A stretch of 13,460 nt of DNA, taken from the NCBI GenBank assembly GCA_000436735.1, contig FR887131.1, positions 11,876 through 25,335 on the forward strand, in the 5' to 3' direction. Made by a program: the position numbers and the translations under genes. Below the pieces are notes generated by a model. That model saw only the letters and a list, made by a program, of their open reading frames with translations. It made no database searches and was not told the DNA's origin. Numbering within the stretch: the stretch's first letter is position 1; every line of letters starts with the position of its first letter. The stretch is from Firmicutes bacterium CAG:170. Lineage in GTDB: Bacteria; Bacillota; Clostridia; Oscillospirales; Oscillospiraceae. Positions 1 through 7,377 of this stretch are shown here, piece by piece.

Positions 1-3000
1 CCTAGCGGTCATATCCTTGTCAAGGCCGCCAGTGCCGTCGTTGGAGATCGACCACGCGCCGTTCTGCTGCGTCTTGAGCAGCTGGGCGATGAGCGCTTCG
101 CGGACTGCCGCGCCCTGAGACTTCTTATAGCCTCTGCAATCGAGCGCGATCAGCGCGAAGACCGTGCCGTTCGTACCCTGCTCGGAGACCTTATAGGTGA
201 CCTCACTGCTGCTCGAAAGCTCCAGCAGCGGGGCCGTCAGATCGTAGGTCTTGCTGCCTGCCTGGAATGCCGCCGCATCCTCACCCAGCGCGGAAAGCGC
301 AAGGATCAGGCGGGAGTATTCGGTGTAGGTGCCGTCGTTCGTGAGAACGCCGTCCACGTCCGCGACATGCGCGCGGATATTTGCGAGATAGGTGTTGTAC
401 CACGCGGTATCCTCGACGCCGCCTCTGGCCTCCGCCAGAACCGCCCATTCGCCCTTCTGGGAGCCATAGGACGGATTGAGGACTGCGACGTCCTTGATGT
501 AGACGAGCAGATCGCGCAGGACCTGCGCATAATCCGCATCCGCCTCGAGCGTGACATGGACCGTGTAGGTCACGGCCGTGCCGTCCTCTGCGGTAACGGT
601 GAAGCTCCAGTCGCTGCCGCTGGCCGTCGGGCCTGCGGTGATGCTCGCCTTTTCATCGGAGAGTACGATCTCGAAGCTTGCCGCCGTGACATTCGTTCCG
701 GCAGGAAGCGTCACGGAGTAGCTGTTGTTTTCACCGGCCTGCGCCGCAGTACCTGCGACCGTGACGGAGGTGACGCCTGCGTCGCTCGATTTAGGCGCTT
801 CGGCAACAGTCACCGTGAGCCACGGGGAAACGATGTCGGTGTATTCGTCGCCCTTTGCAGAGAGCACATAGGTGCCGGCCGCTGCGAAGGAAAGCGTGAC
901 CTTGCCGTCCGCGCCGACCGTCTTACCGGTGACCGGAGTCAGAACGCCGTATTCATCGACCGTGCAGATCTGCGTATCCTCGGGATCCCAGGACGCGCCG
1001 TGCGTCACGCGGTCCTCGGGCTTGAGGCCGCCGCCGTAGGCGTACATATAGCCCTGCATACCGAGCGTGAAGCTCTCGCCTGCCGTGGCATTGAGCATAT
1101 TCAGGCGGTTTCCTTCTTCATCCACGAACCATGTGTAATAGTCCATGTACATGCTGGTGTCCTGATAGAAGAAGAATTCGACGTTTCCGTCCTCGCCGAC
1201 CGGCGCCTGACTGATGGTATAGCCGGTATAGCCGTACTGGGTGTTGTACTCGCCGTTCTTGTCGCAGGGATATTCGCCGTCCACTGCGAAGCTGAACGCA
1301 GAGGTCTTTTCGCCGTTGACCGTGGTGATCGTGCCGTTGCTCACAGCAAGGTAGGTCTCCTTGGTCTCGGCGGTAAAATCGTCGCCGAAGGTCAGCTCAT
1401 GCAGCCGGACAAGCACGTCCAGCGCAGAAACGCCGTTCAGCACCTCGTCCGCGTAGCCGTAGCTCTCGGCAAGACCGCTCGAGACCTCGACGCGCACGGG
1501 CTTCTGGATAAACATGTTCTCCGCCTGAAGCGAAAGCGTCACATGCGCAGTCGCCTCGGTGCGGGCCTTGAGCGTCACGGTGTACTCCGGAGAATCCTCC
1601 GTGCCGTCGTTTGCCTTAAAGGTAAGCGTCGTGACACCGGCCGCAGCGGGCGTATAGGTGAAGCCGGCGCTTGCAGATGTCCAGTCGGACTCGCCGATCT
1701 TGACCTGATAGGTCAGCGTGTCATTGTCCGCGTCCTCAAAGATCGTGGACAGGTCGAGCGTCCAAGCCGTGCCGAGCGTGACAGACGCCTCCGCCGGGTT
1801 GACAACGCCGCTCTTGATGGCCGGAGCCGTGTTGACCGCACCGACGCGAACCGTGACCGTATAGGTCTTTTTGCCGTCGCTGCCCTCGTTCATGGTGGGC
1901 CAGCTGGGATCGGCGCAGACGACGGTAATGACGCTGCCGTCCTGCACGGGCACCATCGCGGTGCGCTTGTACTGCTTGCCGTTGGTCTGCGTACCGAGAT
2001 AAGTACGAACCTGATAGTTCTTATTGGCCGCCGTCGGCGTGACCAGAAGCGCGGTCGTGCCTTCGGGGACATTCAGGGTGTAGGCGTAGGTCGTACCGGT
2101 GAAGGCAGGCTTCAGCGTGCCTTCGCTGAAGGTGAGCGCCTTCAGGGAGGTATCGGTGCTCTCCCAGTCGCCGCCGATATCCACGACAGTGCAGGTGTAC
2201 ATAAGGCGGATCTCGTCGCCGGTCTCCAGCGCGCCGGACGCAGCGGTCACATCGGAGAAGCCGCTGTCGGTGAACCAGTCGTTGAGCGTGCCCATCCAGC
2301 CGGACATGCTGCCGCCGTCTCTCTGGGAAAGGCCATCAATGGAGGAAATGTAGCCGCTGTCCGCGCCCTCGACCGTGTGGCCGTCCAGCGCCGCGACGAT
2401 GCTGGTCATCATGGTCGAATCGCTGTTCAGCGCGACCCATTTATCGACCAGCGTACCGTCCCATGCAGCGCCGTTCGCCTTCGGGAAGGTCGTGTTTTCC
2501 ACAATGACGCGAACCATGCCGGAGAGCGTCAGGCCGCTCACATAGGCGGTATCAGAGCCGCTCTTGGATGCGGAATCCTTGCTGTAGGCAAGGGTCAGCG
2601 TATAGCTTCCGGCCTCGAGCGTCTTATCGACGCTGCCGGTGGTCTCGCCGCTGATGCCGTTTGCCAGCGTCTCGGCCTCCGAGCCGTCCGCCGTCAATGT
2701 GATGGTGAACTTGTCGTAGCCGTTTTCGGAGGAAACGCCGTAGTCAAAGCGCAGCGCGCAGGACGCATTCAGCGTAAAGCTGAAGGAGGTCTTGGAAACG
2801 GAGCTGTTCACATCCTGATTGCTGCTTTCAAAACGGTTGGTCTCGCTGTTGAAGATCCAGGGATAGCTTCCCTCGTCCGCAGCGGTGATCGTCGTTACGA
2901 CCGATTCCGGGAAGGAAATGTGGCCGAGACGGTCGTCGTTCCAAACCGTGTAGCTCGCGCCGCACACGTCGCAGATATAGGTCTTATAGGCCGGGAATAC

Positions 3001-6000
3001 CTGCTCGCTGCCGGCCTTGGGCGTATGGCCCTTCGCCGGAACAACGTCTTCCTTCGTCTCGGTGCAGCCGTCTCTGCGGCAGGTACGGACGATCTTGCCC
3101 GCTTCGGTGCAGGTCGGCGGGGTCAGCACGCAGTCCGCGCAGCCCTCGGTGTCCTCACAGAAGTCATGGCCGAGCGCCGCGACATACGCCGTGCGGTAGC
3201 TCTCGCCGCACTTGGAGCAGGTGTAGCGCGTATAGCCCTTCACCGTGCAGAGCGCGGCAACGACCGTACCCTCGCCGTTTGCCTCGTGGAAGGTCACGTT
3301 CTTCTGCCACCTGAGCGCGGGATAGCCGCCGCAGATCGCGCCGTAGGCGTCGGACAGGTCGGCATCCTTGAGATCCGCCGTGCTCAGCGCCTCGGCGTTC
3401 TCGTCCGCTGCCAGTGTGTTCAGATAATAGCACTTGGAAATCTCAGAGGAACTCGCATCCACACTGCCGAACACGGCGGTGTTTGCCTCACCGATGGAAT
3501 AGCAGCTGGAGATGGAGATATTCCCCTGCACAGTGCCGCTCCAGTTCACATTGCCCTTGACCTCACCCGCAATGCCGCCGCCATTCGCGCCGGTGATCTT
3601 GCCGGTGTTGTAGCAGCTTGTAAGAGTCATTTCGCTGCTGGTGCCGCCGATGATGCCGCCGACTTTGCTGCCGGTCGCAGCGACCGCTGCGGTGTTATAG
3701 CAGCCGGTGATGGTCGAGCCGTTGCCGACTGTGCCGCCGATAATGCCGCCGACGCTGCTGCCGCCGGTGACAGCGCCGAAGTTCGCGCAGTTCTCGATCA
3801 CGGCGTTCTGATAGGTGTATCCCACAAGACCGCCGACGTTGTTGCCGGTAGAGGTGATGACTGCGTAGTTAAAGCAGTTCGCGATTTTCGGAGCAGTGCC
3901 GCTGGCATAGCCGGCGATCGCGCCTGCGTTGCCCTTGCCGGAAACGGTACCGCGGATGGTCAGATCATGGATGTAGGAATTCGAGCCGATCTGCGTAAAC
4001 AGGCCGGCCGTGGCGTTCAGGCCGGTGATCTCGAAGCCTGCGCCGTCCAGCGTGACCTTTTTGCTGGAGGTGATGTTCAGCCACGCATATTTGCTGAGGT
4101 TGATATCGGCCGTCAGAACGCCGGAAACGTCCGCGTCCTTGCTCTTTGCAACGAACCACGCCAGCTCCGCGCCGGTGCCGATCTGATAAACGCCCTCGTC
4201 GTTCGTCTGCGGCTCGGTCTGCGTAGTGCCGTCCCATGCATCCGCAGAGACCGCTTGCAGCGTGATGGTGAATTCGTTGGGGCCTGCCTCCGTCATGGTG
4301 ACGCTGCCGGAGGCATATTCCACGCCAGCGCCGGAAACGGTATAGAAGTATTCCTCGGCATAGGACTGGAACGTGCCGTCCTCCGCGACCATAATGGTAT
4401 TGCCCGCGCTGTCCGCCAGCGTGACGGTCAGGTTCTTGCGGTCGATGGCCGTGCCGTTCTGATTCTGGAACATCAGCTTGCCGCTGAGGAACGTGGCCGG
4501 TTCGACCGGAATCGTAATCTCCGGCAGACGGCTGAGAATGCCCGCCGTCTTGGGCGCGTTGAAGCTGGGGTTTGTGCCCTTGGCATACGTTACGCCGCGA
4601 TGTGTCGGCAGGCCCGCAAAGCCACCCTGCTTGATCGCGCCGGTCAGCGTATAATCTGCTTCCGCCCAATACTTCGGGATCGTAACATGGACCTTCTGGC
4701 GCTCCGGATTGCCGCTGAAATCATAAACGCCGAAGTTGCCGCCGGGATCTCCCTTAAAGCGGGTGCCATCCGGACCCTCAAGGTATGCCGCAAAGTTGAA
4801 GTTGTATACGCCAGAGAGCTTCTCCTTCGGGCTGATAAGGTTGGTAAATTGGATCGTGACCGTATCGCCCGGCTTGATCGCTGCCTTCTCCTCTGCCGTC
4901 AGCTCCGTGCCATCCGCGTTGACGAGCTTGTAGCTGACGCCGCGTGCGGTCACGACCTGATAGGTGGAGAGGCCGTCCTTCGTGACTTTGATGATATGCC
5001 GTCCGGTGGTCAGGCCGCTGACCGTTACCGTGCCGTCCTCAGCGGTCGTAACGCCGGAGGCCGTGAAGCCGCCCGTAAACGTCATTGCCGTCGCAGAAAC
5101 GCTGGAACGCAGCACCGTCACCTCACAACCTTCCTCGGGCTTGAAGCTGTAGCTTGCGCCCTCGGTGCCGGTGTAGAAGAGAATGTCATGCTCCGCATCG
5201 AGCTGAAGCTGCTCACTGCTGATAATATCCGCATCCATGCGATCCAGCACCATGTTCGTCTGAATGGCGCTGCCGTCGGAGCCGACCGTCACGATGAACA
5301 CGCCCGTCAGTTCCGGCCAGATGGCAGAGAAGCGATGCGAGTCCGTGCTGGTCTGACCGTTCATATGCGTCATAGCATCATAGGTCACGAGCACGATCGC
5401 TGTGCCCGCATGCTCCGCCTTCATGACCGCAACATTGCTGTTCAGCGCATTCGGCGTGATGCTGACGACGTCGCTGGGATTGCCCTGTTCGTCGATCACC
5501 TGATAGTGCATCTCCGGCAGCGCGACCTTGGCGTTCATAAAGCTTTCGATCGCAAACCAGTTGCGGAAGGAGTTCAGCTCAAAGCTCTCGCCGACCGCCA
5601 TGCTCTTGTAGCCCTTGGTGTTGATGTTGAGATAAATGCCCGCGCGGTCGTAGACATTGTTCTCAAAATGGTAAATGGTGCTCTTGCTGAAATCGCCGGT
5701 CAGGCCGAGATCCTCTTCCGTGACCGTATACGACGCATCGGCGCTCAGTCTGACGTAGTTCCAGTAGGTCGCACCCTGCGGATGACGGACACGGTAGAAA
5801 TAATCCGTGTTCTTGTCCAAATGGAACGTGGCCGTGCCGTTCTCGACGGAACGCTCAATCGGCTCAAGGAAGCTGAACACAAAGTACTTTGTGAGCGTAC
5901 CGGCATCGATGGTCGAGCCCTCCGGCGCAGCGACCGTGACCGTGACAAATTCCTTGCAGGTCAGGCTGACGCTGTCATTCATTGTCGGGGTCTTGGATGC

Positions 6001-6693
6001 GGTAGCTGCGTTGAAGTTCGGGTGTGTCTCCGCGTTCGGTGTAGCCGTCACGGTGACCGTATCGCCAACGACAAACAGGCAGCTCGCGGTGGTCTTGCCC
6101 CAGTTGGTCGCCGTGCCTGCCGCGGAGCTGCGCTCTGCGCCGGAGGCGTCGGTGACCACGACGCTCAGCGTGTAATCCTCGCCCTGTACCCATGCGGACG
6201 GGTTGACGGAGATCTGATAGATGCGCTGGAACGTGAAGCTGCTCGCTTCCGCGCTGACGTTGATCGCCACGCCGCCGTTGCATTCATCGTTCGCGTCGTA
6301 TCCATCGACCCAGTATGTACCGGGCGTGAGCGTGAGCGCATACTGGCCGCTTTCCGCCTGCATGCTGCCCAGCAGATCCTCGGCGCCCTTGACGCCGCCT
6401 TCATAGGTGTACAGCTTCAGGCTCTTGACCTGCGCGTCGTGCAGGCCGCTCAGCGTAACGCTGACACCCTCGCCGTCCTCCTGCGGCTCCGCCTGCTCAC
6501 CGGACGGCTCCTCCGCGTCCGGCGTTTCGCCGTCCGGCTCTTCGGCCGCTTCGTCCGCAGGCGTTTCCACCGTCTCGACAACTTCCGGCTCCGCAGGCTC
6601 TGCGGTCTCCGGCTCTGCCGCCCATGCGCTGAACGGCAGAACGCCGAGCACCATGACGATGGCCAGGAACAAACTCAAAATTCGTTTCTTCAC
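1..6693 (-). CDS. Giant secreted modular surface protein with DUF4430-like and alpha-toroid domains (N-terminal 2231 codons, C-terminus beyond window)
   Basis: The reading frame is open from a GTG at 6693 to the window edge. The start is set by a perfect GGAGGAG six bases upstream and by a signal peptide (residues 1-25: KKR, hydrophobic core, cleavage after SAWA). Domains, with approximate residues: acidic Glu/Pro linker 26-76; beta-sandwich modules 77-900, including a Big2-like Ig stretch about 350-440; GLUG-type repeats 900-1060 (GGLVGY, GGIIGG, with NCFNYA/GCYNTA); CxxC modules 1155-1250 (CSKCGESY, CDVCGASY); beta-sandwich 1270-1390; DUF4430-like 1392-1503; cadherin-like beta-sandwich 1516-1618; Ig/cadherin-like 1620-1711; a second DUF4430-like region 1711-1885 (contains SALDVLV); cadherin-like 1970-2045; and from 2050 a prenyltransferase/squalene-cyclase-type alpha-alpha toroid (LIAQLLKTQQNGAW, GGLDKDMTAR). 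No wall anchor is visible; it would lie downstream. A cobalamin-type riboswitch precedes the gene, so I infer corrinoid binding at the cell surface. Adhesin or generic surface protein is the alternative. Confidence 0.9.
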   Translation of the reverse strand, partial: MKKRILSLFLAIVMVLGVLPFSAWAAEPETAEPAEPEVVETVETPADEAAEEPDGETPDAEEPSGEQAEPQEDGEGVSVTLSGLHDAQVKSLKLYTYEGGVKGAEDLLGSMQAESGQYALTLTPGTYWVDGYDANDECNGGVAINVSAEASSFTFQRIYQISVNPSAWVQGEDYTLSVVVTDASGAERSSAAGTATNWGKTTASCLFVVGDTVTVTATPNAETHPNFNAATASKTPTMNDSVSLTCKEFVTVTVAAPEGSTIDAGTLTKYFVFSFLEPIERSVENGTATFHLDKNTDYFYRVRHPQGATYWNYVRLSADASYTVTEEDLGLTGDFSKSTIYHFENNVYDRAGIYLNINTKGYKSMAVGESFELNSFRNWFAIESFMNAKVALPEMHYQVIDEQGNPSDVVSITPNALNSNVAVMKAEHAGTAIVLVTYDAMTHMNGQTSTDSHRFSAIWPELTGVFIVTVGSDGSAIQTNMVLDRMDADIISSEQLQLDAEHDILFYTGTEGASYSFKPEEGCEVTVLRSSVSATAMTFTGGFTASGVTTAEDGTVTVSGLTTGRHIIKVTKDGLSTYQVVTARGVSYKLVNADGTELTAEEKAAIKPGDTVTIQFTNLISPKEKLSGVYNFNFAAYLEGPDGTRFKGDPGGNFGVYDFSGNPERQKVHVTIPKYWAEADYTLTGAIKQGGFAGLPTHRGVTYAKGTNPSFNAPKTAGILSRLPEITIPVEPATFLSGKLMFQNQNGTAIDRKNLTVTLADSAGNTIMVAEDGTFQSYAEEYFYTVSGAGVEYASGSVTMTEAGPNEFTITLQAVSADAWDGTTQTEPQTNDEGVYQIGTGAELAWFVAKSKDADVSGVLTADINLSKYAWLNITSSKKVTLDGAGFEITGLNATAGLFTQIGSNSYIHDLTIRGTVSGKGNAGAIAGYASGTAPKIANCFNYAVITSTGNNVGGLVGYTYQNAVIENCANFGAVTGGSSVGGIIGGTVGNGSTITGCYNTAAVAATGSKVGGIIGGTSSEMTLTSCYNTGKITGANGGGIAGEVKGNVNWSGTVQGNISISSCYSIGEANTAVFGSVDASSSEISKCYYLNTLAADENAEALSTADLKDADLSDAYGAICGGYPALRWQKNVTFHEANGEGTVVAALCTVKGYTRYTCSKCGESYRTAYVAALGHDFCEDTEGCADCVLTPPTCTEAGKIVRTCRRDGCTETKEDVVPAKGHTPKAGSEQVFPAYKTYICDVCGASYTVWNDDRLGHISFPESVVTTITAADEGSYPWIFNSETNRFESSNQDVNSSVSKTSFSFTLNASCALRFDYGVSSENGYDKFTITLTADGSEAETLANGISGETTGSVDKTLEAGSYTLTLAYSKDSASKSGSDTAYVSGLTLSGMVRVIVENTTFPKANGAAWDGTLVDKWVALNSDSTMMTSIVAALDGHTVEGADSGYISSIDGLSQRDGGSMSGWMGTLNDWFTDSGFSDVTAASGALETGDEIRLMYTCTVVDIGGDWESTDTSLKALTFSEGTLKPAFTGTTYAYTLNVPEGTTALLVTPTAANKNYQVRTYLGTQTNGKQYKRTAMVPVQDGSVITVVCADPSWPTMNEGSDGKKTYTVTVRVGAVNTAPAIKSGVVNPAEASVTLGTAWTLDLSTIFEDADNDTLTYQVKIGESDWTSASAGFTYTPAAAGVTTLTFKANDGTEDSPEYTVTLKARTEATAHVTLSLQAENMFIQKPVRVEVSSGLAESYGYADEVLNGVSALDVLVRLHELTFGDDFTAETKETYLAVSNGTITTVNGEKTSAFSFAVDGEYPCDKNGEYNTQYGYTGYTISQAPVGEDGNVEFFFYQDTSMYMDYYTWFVDEEGNRLNMLNATAGESFTLGMQGYMYAYGGGLKPEDRVTHGASWDPEDTQICTVDEYGVLTPVTGKTVGADGKVTLSFAAAGTYVLSAKGDEYTDIVSPWLTVTVAEAPKSSDAGVTSVTVAGTAAQAGENNSYSVTLPAGTNVTAASFEIVLSDEKASITAGPTASGSDWSFTVTAEDGTAVTYTVHVTLEADADYAQVLRDLLVYIKDVAVLNPSYGSQKGEWAVLAEARGGVEDTAWYNTYLANIRAHVADVDGVLTNDGTYTEYSRLILALSALGEDAAAFQAGSKTYDLTAPLLELSSSSEVTYKVSEQGTNGTVFALIALDCRGYKKSQGAAVREALIAQLLKTQQNGAWSISNDGTGGLDKDMTAR

Positions 6694-6699
6694 TTGCTT

Positions 6700-6706
6700 C
6701 TCCTCC
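6700..6706 (-). promoter_or_regulatory. Ribosome binding site of the giant surface protein
   Basis: GGAGGAG on the minus strand ends six bases before the GTG at 6693. It decides the GTG start, which gives a textbook signal peptide. The internal ATG at codon 14 lies inside the hydrophobic core and is not a plausible start. Confidence 0.85.
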
Positions 6707-6727
6707 AATAAGAAATATTTATTGCCA

Positions 6728-6741
6728 GCTCCAACGGGAGC
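6728..6741 (-). other. Small hairpin in the leader just upstream of the RBS
   Basis: GCUCC-CGUU-GGAGC forms a perfect five-pair stem with a four-base loop, about 20 bases upstream of the ribosome binding site in the leader. No U-tract follows, so it is not a terminator. It may be structural or may influence ribosome access, but no specific role is shown. Confidence 0.4.
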
Positions 6742-6805
6742 GGAAACAGGGTTCAAGACGCACTCTGGATAAAGGCCCGCCAGGCAGCGGACCGATCCCA
6801 ATGGG

Positions 6806-6840
6806 ATAAAAAATGCCGCTTCCTGACGGAAGACGGCGCA
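6806..6840 (-). terminator. Intrinsic terminator in the riboswitch expression platform
   Basis: On the minus strand GCCGUCUUCC pairs with GGAAGCGGC (one bulged U, GUCA loop) and is followed directly by a run of six U. It lies downstream of the cobalamin-type aptamer and about 110 bases upstream of the surface-protein start, with no gene ending before it on this strand. The position fits regulated premature termination of the leader: ligand-bound aptamer would favour this hairpin, as in many Firmicutes cobalamin riboswitches. Confidence 0.8.
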
Positions 6841-6909
6841 CTGATCCCGAATGCTACAGGCAGAGCTCGTCCCACGCATTCATCCTTTCGCCGCGTTTCC
6901 GCGGTGCTG

Positions 6910-7112
6910 ACAGCAGTTCTTCTGACTTGCATTCCGGAGGCCCCATGGGTCTCCACGCCCGTTTCCTGCCTTCTCACAGATTGCTCTGCAATGGCTGGCT
7001 TTCGCCCAGACAGCTTTCGCTGCTTCGGAACGGTCTCATGCGCACAGCTCCGGTCGAGTGGTTTTCCCTTTCTCTTGCGCCGATGCCTGCAAAAGCATGC
7101 TCCGGCTACTGT
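6910..7112 (-). ncRNA. Cobalamin riboswitch (aptamer)
   Basis: Read on the minus strand, conserved blocks of the cobalamin aptamer occur in the right order. AAGGGAA is at 7070-7064. GGAGCUGUGCGCAUGAGACC follows (7052-7033) and is a divergent form of the CUGUCCCGCAACUGU box. GCCA (6995-6992), a small AUUGC/GCAAU hairpin and GAGAAGGC (6975-6968) match the GCCACU...GGGAAGGC element. AGUCAGAAGAACUGCUG (6926-6910) matches the 3' box AGCCAGGAGACCUGCCG. The ends close as a seven-pair P1: ACAGUAG (7112-7106) with CUGCUGU (6916-6910). An extra hairpin, GGAG-CCC-AUG-GGG-CUCC, sits before the 3' box. The class is known to bind adenosylcobalamin or other cobalamins and to switch off downstream genes. Assigned by eye from consensus; the middle box is weak. 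Confidence 0.82.
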
Positions 7113-7140
7113 TCATCGGATGGCATATTCTGAAATTTTC

Positions 7141-7164
7141 ACCGCAAAAAGTACATCCTGCGGT
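7141..7164 (-). other. 5'-end hairpin of the riboswitch leader
   Basis: ACCGCA (7164-7159) and UGCGGU (7146-7141) form a perfect six-pair stem around a 12-base loop, a few bases after the predicted transcription start near 7167. No U-tract follows on the minus strand. It may stabilise the 5' end of the leader; function not shown. Confidence 0.4.
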
Positions 7165-7174
7165 TTCCACGGCT

Positions 7175-7203
7175 ACTATACACGATATATCCGTAGTTTG
7201 CAA
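7175..7203 (-). promoter_or_regulatory. Sigma-A-type promoter for the riboswitch leader and surface-protein gene
   Basis: On the minus strand TTGCAA (7203-7198) is followed after exactly 17 bases by TATAGT (7180-7175). The -10 matches five of six consensus bases and the -35 four of six. Transcription would start near 7167, about 55 bases before the riboswitch P1 helix, giving a leader of about 470 bases before the GTG at 6693. Confidence 0.75.
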
Positions 7204-7331
7204 GCAATTCCGCGCCTTTATGCAAGATTTTTTACGTTTCGACGTCGCCGGAAGATCCCTGTGCGCTCTCTTTTGTACTCCGACGCTCCTGGCTGACCGC
7301 GCGGCAAAGGAACGCGTGCTCCTTCCTATAT
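7204..7331. other. Intergenic spacer with no recognised feature
   Basis: This stretch lies between the predicted terminator of the ZIP transporter gene and the promoter of the surface-protein leader. Short open frames cross it on both strands, but none has a ribosome binding site with a matching start or a recognisable product. I see no RNA gene or repeat in it. Confidence 0.4.
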
Positions 7332-7368
7332 AAAATGTGCGCGGCCGCCTGCGGCAGCCGTGCATTTT
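7332..7368 (-). terminator. Probable terminator of the ZIP transporter gene
   Basis: Ten bases after the ZIP stop codon the minus strand carries a GC-rich imperfect hairpin. AUGCACGGCUGCC pairs with GGCGGC and CGCGCAU-like bases with one bulge and wobble pairs, and it is flanked by AAAA on the 5' side and UUUU on the 3' side. The symmetric A and U tracts would let it act in both directions. The imperfect stem lowers confidence. Confidence 0.6.
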
Positions 7369-7377
7369 CGATTCGAT

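Noticed and set aside
3540..3960. Repeat-like DNA suggesting an array
   Set aside because: The repetition is at protein level (GLUG motifs). The DNA copies are unequal and have no regular spacers, so this is not CRISPR or a simple tandem repeat.
3965..4669. Minus-strand open frame of 234 codons
   Set aside because: It is an alternative frame inside the surface-protein gene; the main frame is continuous with beta-sandwich and GLUG sequence.
367..6711. Plus-strand open frame of 2114 codons
   Set aside because: It lies exactly antisense to the surface-protein gene, reads as a low-complexity Arg/Ala/Val/Gly-rich sequence without domains, and has no ribosome binding site. The minus strand gives a signal peptide and recognisable domains.
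6813..7333. Several overlapping open frames of 90-130 codons on both strands
   Set aside because: They run through the riboswitch, terminator and promoter, have no ribosome binding sites, and show no protein family features.
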